Below are positions 1 to 14,380 of a stretch of 64,000 nucleotides of DNA, piece after piece (within the stretch, counting starts at the first letter, position 1; every line of letters begins with the position of its first letter). The stretch is taken from NCBI GenBank assembly GCA_024036415.1, contig JAMWET010007209.1, positions 654,501-718,500 on the forward strand, in the 5' to 3' direction. The notes beneath the pieces are model-generated. The model was not told the origin of the DNA and made no database searches. It was given only the letters and a program-made list of their open reading frames with translations. Source of the stretch: Prochilodus magdalenae. Lineage: Eukaryota; Chordata; Actinopteri; Characiformes; Prochilodontidae. The position numbers were made by a program, and so were the translations under genes.

Positions 1-289
1 GAATCTGCTGTTAAACAGGACAGGACCCAAGATAAGCTCCCTTTACATCATCAGGAGAGCAGAATCCAGCATCAGTTACATCATCCTAATGTAGCAACTT
101 AAAACGATTGAATGCTCTGCTGAAGGCTGTCTTATTTCCTATTAAATTCTGGAGAAAAACACCTTCCACAGTCGTAAACCTGTATTACAAGGTTATCTCT
201 CCTGTAAAACTGAGTTAAAACAAGAAAAGATCTTATAAATTGTTGGAGAAGCATTTTAGCCATGAGAGCTGGAACACTGCTGCACTCAC

Positions 290-3200
290 CCATGTATTCT
301 GCACGACTCCAGCATCTTCTGTTTGGAGGCAAGGTCAGCAGGCAGGCGGATCAGCAATGCTAACAGACGCCCATAGCCCCAGCAAAAGTAGTGAGAATGC
401 CACCTTTCATCAAAAGTAGAAACATCAATTTTAGTCAATAAGTTGACATCACAGAACACTAAATTTCCCTAAATTATGACCAATAAAATCAGTGTCAAAC
501 AACATGCATACTTAGGCTGTCCGTCAGCTGTAAGTGTATCATCCTTCTGTGGTGCGTCATGGGTAAGAGCCAATTCCAGCCAATCTTGTCGCAATGTCTC
601 AGGCTGAAGGAGTGACCCCAAGAAAGAGAGTCTGGGGAGAGAGAGAATATCGGTTCTGATCTGAGTGGTGTAGTGATGCACTAATTGGTAGTTTGGTGAT
701 CCATGCCATACTTCTTTTAGTTACACTGTTTATCAAATTATTGACAAATTATTAGAAAGTTCTCTGAACACAATTTTCAGCAACATCTGACATTCTATCA
801 GTTTTGTTAATGGTGGTGAAAGACAGGTTTCTATATTGACATCAGTTGGGTAATGATTTGGTGTGAGGGAGTAAAAAGGTGTGCAGCATGTGTGTTGTTA
901 TGGCCTTATAAATTACATTAAACATGTAGACTAAATGTGTGATGAATTATGCATTTGTATGTATTTATGAAGACATAAAAACACACAATAAAAACGATTG
1001 CCGTGGCAGTTATCAAAATTCTCCTGCACACAGATAAGGTTTCTAACGAATACGTTATTTCATTAGTTACCAAAAATTCTGCTGTTTTAGCATCATACAT
1101 ATTCTGATTAAACAGAAGTGTTGCTCGCTAAGCTCCATCAATACCTTTGTTCTTCAACTTGAGACTGAATCAGATTGTCTAGGTAGGGTAAAAAGTGACT
1201 GGGTTGGACCATGGCCATGACATCAGAGGGAAGGATTGTAGGGTAGAACTGAGGGTATGCACGGACAGCTACCTCTCCATGTTTCTCATAAAGTCTACAA
1301 CAGAGAAAAGAGATCAGACAACTTGACAATGCACCATGAACAAATGACTTACTTTACTGAGAAGGAAAAAAATGGGAAAAACAATGTGGGACACAAGTAG
1401 AGAAGCTAATCAGGGTTCCCTGGTGGAGGTCTGATTGCAAGGTCACCTATACTTTGAATAATGTCACTAATATATGTATGTTGTTAATCAATGCAGTTGT
1501 CTTCTTATGCAGTTGAAATATTATTAGCCATACAAATGAATGTACATCCTCTTTGTGTAATTTGTTTACATTTTTGTATTTTACTAACAATAAGTTTTAT
1601 TTTACTTATGTCATGGCAAAATTAACAAAGAAAAGAAAAATACGCCTGAAGTCCTTTATGTTGTAGAAGTTGGCACATTGGTAGGTTTAAATCACATGTT
1701 TTCAAACAGCCTACACTGAAAATTCTCATTTGTTGGCTCATACAGTGGCTTTAAACCGACAACATGAACCATTAAGCCAAAAGTCGAATATCAAACATGT
1801 TTTTTCCACAGTGTTTCATTTACTTTGGCACTTTTTTTACCATTGCATTAATTAAATGCATTCAAAATTAAAGACTAAATCCCATATAGCATCCCATATA
1901 GTTCTGCTCTGTTTCCGGTCTATATCTGGGAATTAGAGAAAGGTTACAGCATTCTTAAAAAAAAAAAAAATCATCATTCTGTATTAATTATTCTGTCTTT
2001 TTACTTATTCAGCCGAACTCCGAAAGTGGATTTTAGCCACGTTTTTGCAGAACACTTGATACATCCCTAATTAGCATGTACATATATACAACTAACCTGT
2101 AAAGGTGAGCCAGAAGCATGGGAGCATTCCAGGGCTGCAGTTCTCTCAGACTGCGCAGTGACTTCAGCAAGTCTCCTTTTTGGATCACTTCCACCACCTT
2201 ACTGCCCTGAGTGAACTCTGAGGACATACATTTACAGTGCAAGTACTGCAATTACTTACTTAATGGATACGGAACATTACATTGCTTATTATCTTATGGC
2301 ACCTGACCTTGCTAGGCAAATAAAACTACCCACCAAGGCGTACAACAATGTAACTCAAATAGCTGCACACCATACTGCAACTACGTTGTTCAAATAAATA
2401 AAAAACATAATAAAAGAGGCAACATTAATTTTACACAGCAAGCACATATGATTATCAGATTTGTGGTGATTCATTATGTGATTAAGATAATCTAGGTAGA
2501 GCTGGACTTTAATTTGCTCTAAACCTCACCTAGAATTGCAACTTACATATGCACTTTTAATGTACGTTTAAAAAAACCCTGCTTTTAAGGTGTTGGTTGG
2601 CTAATTTACTACAGCACAGGTCCTACAGACTCCACTGTACAACATTCTGGAATGAAGCCTAAAATTAAGAGGAATTTTGCAATATCAAGTGGTGCCAATG
2701 GGACAAAAATACAATAATGATAGCTCAAGACATTTTCACAACACAAAATATGAGTCTCTATAAAATTAATAATAAGATTTGATAAGGTGGAACAGACCAA
2801 AAAAAAAAAACCAACCCAACAACACACAGGTATTGCCACAGTATCAAACGCTATATACAGAATACATTTTATTCAATATATTATTCACTTTCTGTATTTA
2901 TTCCAGTTAATTCCAAATAGGATTTATTATCCTGACCTTTTAATGAAGTGTAGTTGGTTGGTGTTCTTTAAGCACTGGTGGTATCCATAATAGTAATATA
3001 ATAACATAGTCATGTTGGCCACCCCTATGTAACCGTCTGTAATAGTATCCATGAATATGAACTCTGCACTTTTCAACACATTCTGTGCTTAAGTAGACAC
3101 ATTTGTGTATTAACAAAACATCTTATAATACAATGTGCAATACAACATGACACCAAATGTGTTTAAAACGGGCAACGGGGGTAAGTGTGTTGTTATTCAA

Positions 3201-6200
3201 CATGTTACTTTTCAAAATGTAGAAAATAAAACACTTACCCTGCATGCCCGATATATATGCCTTCAGGACACCTGGCTGCTCTCTGTACCTTAGCATACAC
3301 ATCTTTCTGACTCTCTCCTGATCCAGCAGGAAAAAGAACCTCCGCAGAAACGCACACACACTGTCCACTCCTCCATCACCTGCCCCATCCGGGCATCCCA
3401 GGTCCAAATAAAGACAGACAAGTTGGGTGAGGTCATCCTGGAGGTCAGAGGGCAATTGTGGCTGAATGAGTTTCACCGGAACCGTCAAGGGCGACAAGAA
3501 CACTGCAGTGGGAGGGATGGAACTATCTATAAGGCTGTCTCCCTTTTGAATTGCTGATGTTTGGTCTTGTTCTGTCTGTGAGCCTTCTGAACTGGAAGAC
3601 TGAGGAAGGGTGGAAAACAACTGGAAATCTGCATCTTCTTCCATTTCCACACTCTTCTGATCCTCCCTCTTCTCTCCATCATCTCCTTCTGTGTCCACAT
3701 GGTCCTCTTGTCCCAGGACCTTCTCAAGAACAGGGACCCACTCTAGGAGGACCTCAGTTAGGGAACCAGGCTCCAAAAGAACAAGAGGGTCTTGGATCTG
3801 TGAGCTAGAGGGAGAGGGAGAGTCAGAGAACTTAGCTTATTTCAGGTCAGGTTTCTGGACACATACAATTGACTCCCTTCTGACTGGGGGCTTCAATTTA
3901 CTGCTGTGGTGATACATCTTAGAAAAACATTTAATTTCTCAATGTCGTCTTTGACTGGTACTCACATGGCCTTCTCTGTTGCTGTTCTCAGCTCCTGAAG
4001 ATCATTCTCTGCATGCTCAACAACTGTTCTGAGGTTGGAAGACAGAGACATGTAAGTCAATGATTACAGTGAACATGTGTCATTATGCATTTGCAGATTG
4101 CCACAAAGAAACTAACTCATTGTCCTCTTCATTAAGAAATGGAGCAGCTGAGGCTATGATGTCTCCCTGTCCACTCTCCCTTTGCTCAGGTCGGGTCCAA
4201 AGGTCAGAGTTCATTTGCAGAGTGTTGATCTTCTCTGTGGTCTTCTTCACAAAGCTTGAGACACTGATAAACCAGCAAAGGCAAACAAACACAGAGGGTT
4301 AGCAACACACCCACTGACACTATAATAATTATGCATATTACACAAAAAATAATCATGAAATATAAACAAATGCATGATTAATAAAGACTATAATAAAATG
4401 ATATAAATATAGACAATAAGTAATATAAAAATAACACTTAAACGATCAGACTAAAAAATGAACATACCGTTCATATGGGAAGAAGCAATGTGAAATGAAA
4501 GAAAAAAAAAAAAGACACCGCAGTGAAGGGGTTGTCTCTTTCTAAATCTAGCAGCTGTCTCAAAAGAGGAAGTCACAAAACAGAAATAATCTACATTTAG
4601 CCAGGTACTTTTTCAGCACTGAAAATCTGTTTAGTTTCACTTCCTCTTCAGGGGCCAAGGAAAACAGATCTTATCTGGTTTTACTGTTTTACATATCAAT
4701 GTGTAACTGAACCTCCACCATAGAAACGTGCCAGATATTTCTGTAATAATGTGAATATGTCTGATTATGGTATAAATACTGAGGGTGTGTTCACTAAGAC
4801 TCAAGCTAATATAATTCTACCCGTTTCTGCTAGGGGCCAACTCTGCTTTAACAGCTGACTGACTGAGTTGTAACTGTCCTCAAATATGAAGTGTGAAAAA
4901 CAATCCAGAAAAGATTTTTGCAGCTGATTCAATGAGAATACCTGTCTTTAACAGCCTGCAGGGCGATGCGTGGTGGTTTGGGGCGGAATGAGAGTGGCAG
5001 ATGAAACTGTAGGCCAACATCAGATTTATCCCCCTCTACACGAGCACATGACTGAGAGTCTGAATGTGAATGGAAAGGGAGATGAAGAGAGAAGTAGAAA
5101 AGAAACGGAGAAAAAGCACAGATATGGAATGACGGAGAAGGGGTGAAAGGGTTATGAAAAGCAGAGGCAACACAGATGCAAAAGGCGGTGAGGAGGAAGC
5201 AGTGAACGGATGTAATGTATAAAGGTAGTGTCGAGGGTGACCATAAAGAGGGGGGTTAGGAAATTAATTGATTATTGGTATTTTGCCAAATGGAACAGAA
5301 TAAATAAAACAAACAAACAAAAGTAAAAAAAGAGTGGAAAAGGGAAAAAAAGACAAAATAAATAATTAGTATAAAAACATATGATTGAAAATACTCAGAA
5401 TCATAAAAAGGAAATGAAAAAGAAATAAATATTTTGCAAGACACTTGTGCTCTGCTGGAGTTCTGAAAAGAACAGCAAACTGACCTTTAATGGGCTTTCA
5501 GTTGTTTTTTATTTTACATGTTCTCACCTTTCACTCACAGCACTCACAGTTCTAATACCATACAAAGTATACAATCTACTAGGCAATCTTAGTTGGTTAC
5601 TCAAGTATGTCAAATAATGTCCCCTTTTGACACACAATAAAAATGTCCCTATAGATCCTTGGGTTAAGACACTGTCAGTCACATAGGTTCTTATGAAGCA
5701 CCTTCTACTTTTCCAGTGTAGATCCTGTTCCTCAGTTTTAGCCTTTGTCTGCTCTCTGTCCGTCCCCCCCCTTACCATGCTCCCCCTGCTGCTCCTCTTC
5801 CTGAGCAAAGTTAAACTCCTTGAGCCTCTCCTCCTCCAGCATTGACTGGCTTATGAGGGAACTGGTGTCCTCATCAGACTGGCTGCCTCTACGACTGATG
5901 ACACGGTAGATGCCACAGTCCAGCACACTGAAGCTTTCCTACAGGAGAAGAGACATTCTGTCAAGATTATGGACTAATTTGGTTAGTGTATGTCTCACTC
6001 CTTAAAAGACTGTTATGATATACAGTACTGTAACTGCAACAGGTATTATATTCCAGTCCAGTCAAATTGACACAAGGTGGCATGCAAAACAGTTTGGGCA
6101 TAATTTCTGTTTCTATGAAGAGTTAAGTGAGTAGAAGACTCTGATAAAAAAAAGGAATTTAAAGGTAGCTGAAGATGAAAATAAGGCATTTTTATAAGAT

Positions 6201-9200
6201 TAATTCATTAAATTTTAACTGGATTCATTTTCCATTCCTTACATTCCAGCTCTTGCTCAAGTCAACCATAAGACTGCTTTTTATAATTTAGAGAATCTTG
6301 CATTTATCATTTGGAGAATCTTTGCTTAGCAATGCTGATGCCAAAATGGTTTTAGCACCTTTAAATATTTCAATGACTATTGCAGTTCCCCTTTTAATGC
6401 TCTTCCTGTTAGCCTGCCCAACTGCCTTCAGCTCATACACAACCAGAATTCTCACTTTTATTAAGTGCCCTGCACACATCACCCTATACTCCATCAGCTT
6501 CACTAGTTACCAGTATCCTGCTGTACCTATCCCTCAGGTACAAATGTCTGAAGACCTTCAAAGTCCTTTATAGTCTCAGGCCTACATACGTCACTAAACT
6601 CCCTCATCCTTACTGTCCTTCTCACTCCTGAGATTTTCCGGTGTTGGTCTTTTGCAGAACCTCATAAAGGACTCTCAAAAAAAAGGTGCTATATAAAATT
6701 AATGCACTATTATTATTTTTGTAGACTTTTTCTGTGGAAAAAGGAGAAAGACATTTGAGCTCTCAGATAATGTTTGCCAAAGTCTTGGAACTTAATTAGC
6801 TTGTTAGGGCTATGGATGGTTCACCATCATTCTTAGGAAGTCATACAAATTTCAAGGCTTAATAAATACTCTTCAAATCTTGTCTCAACAATCAGCAGCC
6901 ATGGGCTCCTCTAAGCAGCTGCTTAGCACTCTGACAATTAATATATCTCAGGCCCAAAAAGCAGGAGAAGGCTTTTGTGGTAGCCATTTCCTCAGTCCGT
7001 AATGTAATTAAGCATTATTGAAAATCTGTGGCCAGACCTCAGAAGAGCAGTGCATGCAAGACGGGTCAAGAATCTCACACAAGACATCTTTTGCAAGGAA
7101 GACTCTTTGGCAAAGGGGTGTTACTAAGCACTGGTGCTAAAACATTTGCTTCTGGCCCTTTTCCTTTATTGCTATTTTGAAAAGATGGGCAAAAAAAACA
7201 AAATCTTGCTTTGAATATTTTTTACAAAAGGTGTCATTTTAAAAATATATTTTTCAAATCTTTTTTTTTTGCTTAGATATTCATAGTAACAGTTTGACAG
7301 GAGTGCCTGTTTTGCATGCCAACTTAAACCAATGTTGACAGACACAGACAGAATGAGCACAGGTGATTTTCGGCCTCTTTCCCTCTACAAGCTCTACATG
7401 TCTAGTTAGAAAGCACTCTGATGTCCCTGATTTGACTGTTAATTGCCAGTTTGTTAATTGTTAATATCCATGTAGTCCATTTGACATTGGCTACTACCAG
7501 GCTCACGTGAGAAGAGATGCTGCTTCGGCGACTGCTGCAGGCCGAATCTAAAGGCTCCAACTTGTTGATAACTTCTTCCAGCTGGCTGATCAGCTGCTGC
7601 TGGGAGGTGGAGCTAAGCTGGGCCTTGAGATGTTCCAGGCGGTCAGTGGGGACAGACTTTCTGGCCTGTGGGAGAAATGTGGGCAAAATGAAAGAGAAAG
7701 ACATCACAGTTTTTGTGTTTACATCTGTGCCTGTGTGTTGTGTCAGAGGAAGCAAACTGTACTAACATGTCCTGGTTGTTGTGTTAGGACAGTGTGCATG
7801 GCTAAGAGTGATGTAAGACTGTAGGATCATGCATAAGTGTGCGTACCCTGCATGCCATAATAGCGTGTTGGAACATGCAGCAGACAGTGGCAGCCAAAGT
7901 CCAGCTCTCTCGCTTCATCAGTCTCTCCACACAGCGCTCAGCAGGTAACAACGACAGGTGAGACAAACGCCCATCGCCATGAAGACAAAACAGCTCACTA
8001 CGGAACACCGCTATGTCTACTACATCTATGGTGGCCAAGATTAAGAAGACAGAAGAAAACATTTTCACTAACACATAGTGATTTCAGTGGTGGATAAATG
8101 ACACTCTACTACATAACAACGATTATGTATTAAATCATTAGCAATCATAACAGTGATCATAATATTGATATGATAGTGGTGATATCAATATTTTACATTT
8201 GTTGTAACACATATTAAGCCCATTGTTAAAGTAATAGATTCCAAAAATGCAGTTGTCTTAGTCTGCAAAATTGTACCATGAATGGAGTTATTGTTAGGAA
8301 TGGTTAGATGGTGTAGTTTAACCCTGTTCAAAACTTAGGAACACAAAGGTACACCTCCACCTGCTGAGACTCTTAACATTACATTCACCTACCACTGCAA
8401 GTTATTCTGGATCTGTTAAAATTCCAAGATTAACCATTGGATAAAATGGCAACCAAAAACAAGTAGTAAAAAAAAAAAGAAAAAAAAGAAGAAGTGGATT
8501 TTCTGTCATAATCTTTCATACTGAAACACATAGCATTTCACAAATCTCTTAATACCTCAAACGTATCATGCTTCAGATATGGTGTGAATATAAAATCATG
8601 GGGCCTGTATAGATTTTCACCACATGGAAAAGTAATCACATTCTTGCATGAAATGTAAAACTGAGACGGACACACCATAGCCCTTCAAGTGTTTAATACA
8701 GAATCAGTAGGCATTCTTCCTCACTATTTCTGACCTTTGACTTTTTATCATTTAGAGAATCTTGCATTTATCATTTGGAGAATCTTTGCTCAGAAATGCT
8801 GATGCCAAAATGTTTTTTTAGCACCTTTAAATATTTCAATGACTATTGCAGTTCCCCTTTTAATGGTCTTCCTGTTAGCCTGCCCAACTGCCTTCAGCTC
8901 ATACTCAACCAGAATTCTCACTTTTATTAAGTGCCCTGCACACATCACCCTATACTCCATCAGCTTCACTAGTTACCAGTATCCTGCTGTACCTATCCCT
9001 CAGGTACAAACGTCTGAAGACCTTCAAAGTCCTTTATAGTCTCACGCCTACATACGTCACTAAACTCCCTCATCATTACTGTCCTTCTCACTCTAGAGAT
9101 TTTCCGGTATAGGTTTTTTGCAGATACTCGTAAAAGACTCTCAACCAAGGATGGCAGATCTTTTCTCACTATTTCTGACCTTTGACTTCAGTCCACAGTA

Positions 9201-12200
9201 ATACTTGTCCACTCTGGGGTGTAAATAAATAAATGGCAGAGTCCGTCCATGTCAGGAGGTTTTGATCACTGTAACATACACAGATACAATGTGGGCATAT
9301 TAAACCTTACAAGTATTTGTTTATTGCAAAAAGAAAAATACTGGTTACTCTGTTTAGTCAAAAATTAACTACAATTTTGCACAGACAAGGGTTTTATGAA
9401 TTTCAACACTGCACTTCTTAGGAAACAAAAGTCATTCTACAGACAATATTTTACATATTTGTTAAGTCTTTACTTATGTAAATGTGACTTATTTGATGTG
9501 CCTTAAAATTACCTGAAATGCAGGAGTCGTGGAAAGGCAAGGGACTGAGGACTCTTCTGTCCAAGGTTATACTGTGGCTCATTCCTAAACACAATAAACA
9601 CCATTTCAAACAAGTAGACATTATTAGCATGATTTATCATGTGCTGTGTGTTCCACTACAAATCATTATCTCATTAATTTTTTTTAATTCATTATATCTA
9701 GAAAGACATTTTTCTTAATAAGCATACGGTACTACTTGGCAGTTTGTGGGTCCATGTGTAATGATATGTAAATGTAAATGATATGAACTACATGTTCATT
9801 TAAGTCAAGAGACAAAGAAAACCTCTCTCGTACATTAATTGAACTAAATAATTTAACATTACACACCTGTTTTGCCAAAAGTATGTGAACCTCAGTTTGA
9901 CCACCTTAAACAGCAATCAACGAAATGGTTCCTAGAAATGCTGATCAGCCCTGCATGTTGTGGAGGAATCTTGGTCCATTCCTTCCTTTCAGTCACTGCT
10001 AAAGTTAAATGGATTTCTTGCATGAACGGTAACACTGCATTTCAGAGTGGGGCTGGGGTTGTTGTGATGGAGTGCAGTGGTTGGTTTTGTCAAACATAAC
10101 ATTTTTCAAAACCTAATCATCATTGAAGTCATAAACAGCCATTGTTGACTTGTCTAATGGTTATCCTGGAGAGAAGTGGCCTCCTTCATACTATCATTCC
10201 ACATGTATTGATCTTGTTCAATGTTTGCCTGCAGACAAAGTGTTAAAGAGACCCGCAGATCCTTAGATGTTACCTTGGCATTCTGTTAATGTCTTCTCCA
10301 AGAACGTTCCACCCTTTGGTCCTGAAGTCATTTTCGTGGCACGATCATTTCTACTAAGGTAACAATGGTGTGGATTTGTACAGTATTTGCCGGACAGAGG
10401 AGTTAAAACTCATCAGAAATAGTTACTGAGCCTCTTCCAGGCTAATGAACACTGGTAAATAATGTTTTAGGGTTTCTCATTTGAATAAGACATGGGATAC
10501 ACTATCACTTGTGTGGTACACCAGTCTGTAATAGTAAAGGATAGAATAGGTCAATCAGTCACACCTTATTGTCGTCCAATAGACTGAACCTCCTGACCCT
10601 GGGTATCCCCTATACCGTATACCAACCTGTTCATTCTAGAGGTTCACATACTTTTGCCAACAAACAAATTTAATGTTGGATCACTTTTATTCTGTCCACT
10701 AAATGAATGAAAAAGAATATACTCTTTTGCACCGATGACTAGACACCACAGACACACAGAGATGCAGAAACACTTACTTATACGAGATGAGAGGCAAAGC
10801 AGGGCAGGCGAGTAACTGTTTAAACTGATGAGTACTGAGCACCTCTCCATTAAAGTTTGCCTCCCAGACACGTGAGCCTGGCCGAGCGCAGTACAGCAAG
10901 TGGCCGTTGGCCCCAGCCAGACCCCTCAACCCAGCCTGCTGCTGCTGTGGGCAAAAACATGCTCCATACTCCCCATCACGCTCCTTGTTGCCCACTCGCC
11001 AAAACTTCTCCCTGAGATACAGTATTACAACAAAGTGTGAATTCTCACCATAAAATGGCACTTCCTGAAAAACGAAACACAACTATGTCCAATACACACA
11101 CCTTTCAGTGTCACAGAGGTAGCAGCGGCTGAGTGAAGAGATCAGCAGACGACCTTCCAGGTATCCCAGCTGCACCACACGGGAATCTACTGTGGTGACT
11201 GTCTGAACTGGGAAGATCACAAAGGCTGAGCCCTGCACAAATGTACATAAGCGCACACACACGGACATGACACATGTAAGAAACACACAAACAGATTATT
11301 TTTAATTGTTTGCTGTGCATGTAGTCTGTCATCTAAGCATGTAAACTTAAAGTGGAATTCCACAAATAAGTCAAAATTTCTGTTTAGATTGGGCTATTTA
11401 TTAGTCACCATTTGTGTCTCTGTAACGTCTAAAGACGTTGAAGGCCAAATATTTAGAACACTGTTGTGATAAGATTCTGACTCTAGATGAGGGCATTTCA
11501 CATTACATCTTTACTGACTGCTAACATCTTAATCTAATTATGCAGAGATTTTGAACAATCGGTGGAATTCACATTAAAAGCAATAAATAATTATGTGTTA
11601 TTGTGAACTACCACAGTCAATGACTTAATTAGCAATTATGCAAAGCTTACTGCTTTTATAAATTGGCTGCAGAAAACAATATGATAAAACATATTAATGT
11701 TTAATATTCATTGATAATAATCAATGAATTATTAAATATTAATATTAAATGAATACCTTATGCCATTTAGACAAAGCTATGGATGTTCAGCAACAGTCAA
11801 AAATGTTTTTATTAACAGTTCAAAGTTTCTTAAACTTGACACATGAATAAAGAAACAAATAGATATGCACAGTCATATGTATAGTGAGTCATTTTCAATG
11901 GCTTTAAAAGTGGATCAGACAATTCGAATTTTAAACCGCTTATAATATGCTTTATTATTAAATACTGTTTAATACCTTGCCATGTTTGGATGATCCAGCA
12001 CGTAGAAAGGACACTTTTCCACTCATGTCTCCAATAAAGACACGAAGAGCTGCTGTATCCCAGCACAGAGCTGTTATGGCCTGGCCACGGTGTTCCCACG
12101 AAACACATGAACGCTCAGGACGCCCCCGCCTCTCCAGCTGCAGCTCCCAGATCACCACAAGACCCTCACTGAGATATACACATACACGGTCAATATATGC

Positions 12201-13320
12201 TGAACACACAGAACACAAACACTCAAAACACACATCTGCGATCCAAAAACAAACCTAATTCAGGCACATTAACAGTCTATTGGACACAAATGGAAACACA
12301 GAACACAGGTTAAAACTGGGTACCTTGTTGCCACAGCAATAAAGTCTTCATCATGGGGGCAGCACGCTACCTGCGTAATAGAGCCCTCCTGTGGGGGGAA
12401 AACATACTAACTTGTTTGTCTTTATTTTTTTTACATAATATTCAAACTTTAAAGACTTTGCAGACAGCATTACCACCTTGTGTGTTAGGATCAATCGCTG
12501 TTTCCAGCCATCTCTCTGGATGAGATGCAGCCCTCCTGCTGAAGTTCCAAGTGCAAGCCATTTCCTTGACACTGCAATGCATGTGCACTAACACATAGGC
12601 ACATACATACACACATTATAAAAGGAAAGATACACAAGACATATTAGCACATCAACATATTAACATATATGACTGGATTAAAAAAAAAAAAAAAGTATTT
12701 ACTTTTAGTTGAATTTTGATTTTCAAAGTGAAAAGTCTATTGCAATTAATATTAATTTGCTCAATTTTCCATATAGGGAAACCAATAAAACCAAAAATGT
12801 GACCTGTGCACATTTTCTATCTATACTATGTTTTTCCCAATATGTTAAACTCAGAATGTAGAGGAATTGTCAACAGCAGGGAAGCACTAATGTGATACTA
12901 TGTGATAGTATAAGTACAATATTGGCCAAAATAGTACAAACCAATATGAGCCATTAGCCTAAACGATCATGTAAATAATTAATGGCAGTTTGCAAGAAGG
13001 TGCACCTTAAGCCTAAACCTTAACTGTTTGCTGGCCCTGACCAATCAGAAATGCTGCTATGTTTAGAGTTTTAAAATGAAAGCAGTGTGGCATAACTGGG
13101 CCATCTTGTGTGCATGACTTCTTTTAGAGGAGTAGAATTTTTGGTTGGGATGTAATTTAGATGGCTGATTAGGCAAAGTACATTCAGACACATATATAAC
13201 ACAAAATGGCTGCATTACCTTAAGTCTGCCCGTGTCCAGACGCAAGGCGGACAGTAAGGGATCTAAACAGTCAAACTCAGCCAAGACATGAGTGTACGAC
13301 TCAGGCACCACAGGAATCAT
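290..13320 (-). CDS. hps5: HPS5, BLOC-2 complex subunit (3' end off the window)
   Basis: Subunit of BLOC-2, which sorts cargo to lysosome-related organelles such as melanosomes and platelet granules. Coding exons in transcript order: 13320-13219, 12587-12477, 12388-12324, 12168-11976, 11232-11102, 11011-10778, 9584-9513, 9268-9180, 8025-7847, 7665-7507, 5938-5776, 5059-4942, 4263-4117, 4028-3966, 3804-3239, 2217-2097, 1294-1145, 631-512, 403-290. All phases join, giving about 965 residues; the human protein has about 1129, so the last exons lie beyond position 1. Family signatures seen: N-terminal [68 protein letters not shown]. Residues 1 to about 350 correspond to the WD40-type propeller, followed by an acidic low-complexity stretch (exon 3804-3239) and a helical C-terminal part. 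The start is the first ATG after the exon 2 acceptor and aligns with the family N-terminus. Identification is firm; individual splice choices are manual. Confidence 0.95.
6283..6720 (+). repeat. LINE 3' fragment, copy 1 (HPS5 intron)
   Basis: A block of about 430 bases beginning near ATTTAGAGAATCTTGC is repeated at 8744-9164 with few differences. The plus-strand reading resembles the degraded C-terminal end of an L2/CR1-type non-LTR retrotransposon reverse transcriptase. It ends with a tract (GTGCTATATAAAATTAATG then TATT repeats) typical of such 3' ends. It lies in the HPS5 intron 5938-7507. Family assignment is tentative. Confidence 0.55.
8744..9164 (+). repeat. LINE 3' fragment, copy 2, with 24-bp target duplication
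   Basis: Second copy of the element at 6283-6720, truncated at its 3' end. It is flanked by an exact 24-base direct repeat (CTCACTATTTCTGACCTTTG plus ACTT) at 8720-8743 and 9165-9188. That is the length and form of a non-LTR retrotransposon target-site duplication. The right-hand copy spans the last bases of HPS5 exon 9268-9180 and its donor site. Confidence 0.7.
9862..10665. mobile_element. TIR DNA-transposon remnant in HPS5 intron
   Basis: Terminal inverted repeats of the form TTTGCCAAAAGTATGTGAAC are seen at about 9870-9897, and in reverse complement at about 10638-10662. The interior carries no convincing transposase. The TIR sequence and size suggest a non-autonomous or decayed Tc1/mariner-type element. 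Exact ends and the TA duplication were not resolved. Confidence 0.6.
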
Positions 13321-14228
13321 CCTGCTGAGCTACGGGAAATAATAGAAGAGAGACATAAGAAATAACAGACAGAAAGAGAGCAGGAGAGAGAAAGCACAGG
13401 CATGTCAACAGTTATCTAACAAAACTTAATAATGACTGAGATTAGGTCAATGTCCTGCGGCCTTGGCAAACGGTGACACTGCTGCTGCACTGCTGCCTTC
13501 TGCTTCCTCCTTTAAGCTGCCTGCTGTCATATGATACGAGTCAATTCAATTTAAAAAGCATGACCACCACTGACCTTATCCTCCATCCTTTAAACAGTCT
13601 TTAATGGAGCACTTAAACTCAGTCAGCATATCTGCGCCACCGAAGAGACTTATTCAAAGCTGGGCTACGTTTGTTTTTACTTTCTTTTTCCAGTCGCAAA
13701 CTTGTTCAGTGTGACTTGCAACTTGGCCCAATGACTTTAGGCATAATCACAAAACACAAGCGATTTGGGAGGACAGAAACACAAACTAGGTCCAGGATAC
13801 ATTACTGACAGCTAGCTGGCACATTCCTATAGTGGGTTAACAGTCTGTCCTCTCCCCCCACCCTCACTCTTCGTCTACACAGTTTTACTGGCAGTGACAA
13901 AACCTTAACTTCACACTACCACTTATTTCATTAAGGAACGTCCACTACAGTCCACACCAGTCAGCTAAAACAGTCCTGAATCGAGTCACCAACTTAATGT
14001 TTAACTTCAGCATAACAGCATGACCGACCATCACGAGACCCGAGCGGACAGGCAGCAGGCTAACCTGCATTAGCCAGCTAGAGCTAGCTCACTGACTGAG
14101 CCCGCTTACTTTACTTTACAGCTACTTTTCACTATTTCTACTATTTCACTTACGACTCAGTGAGCTGTAAAGGGTAATTTACACTTCGTAAGTTAAAACT
14201 TTGTTCAAACAAACTAGCGAGGTGGCTT

Positions 14229-14234
14229 CACGTG
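14229..14234. promoter_or_regulatory. CACGTG E-box (CLEAR-like) in HPS5 intron 1
   Basis: The palindrome CACGTG sits in TTCACGTGAC, close to the CLEAR consensus GTCACGTGAC bound by TFEB/TFE3/MITF factors. It lies about 150 bases downstream of the HPS5 exon 1 donor. Regulation is an inference from HPS5's lysosome-related role; a six-base motif can occur by chance. Confidence 0.25.
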
Positions 14235-14380
14235 ACATTAACTATTTACGGTGAACAGTCAAGATCTCTTCCCTTAAAACACCAGCGGGGCTAGCTATAG
14301 CTGTCAACAGCAGGTCGGGCTACCATCAAAGTTACTTTAGTACATTTAAATTGACTGACAAACACAGGAAAAGTCCGTAC

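Noticed and set aside
12474..12477. Alternative HPS5 donor three bases later (GTG/GTAATG)
   Set aside because: Possible, but it would add a Val absent from the family at this place; the AAG/GTGGTA donor was preferred. The choice is uncertain.
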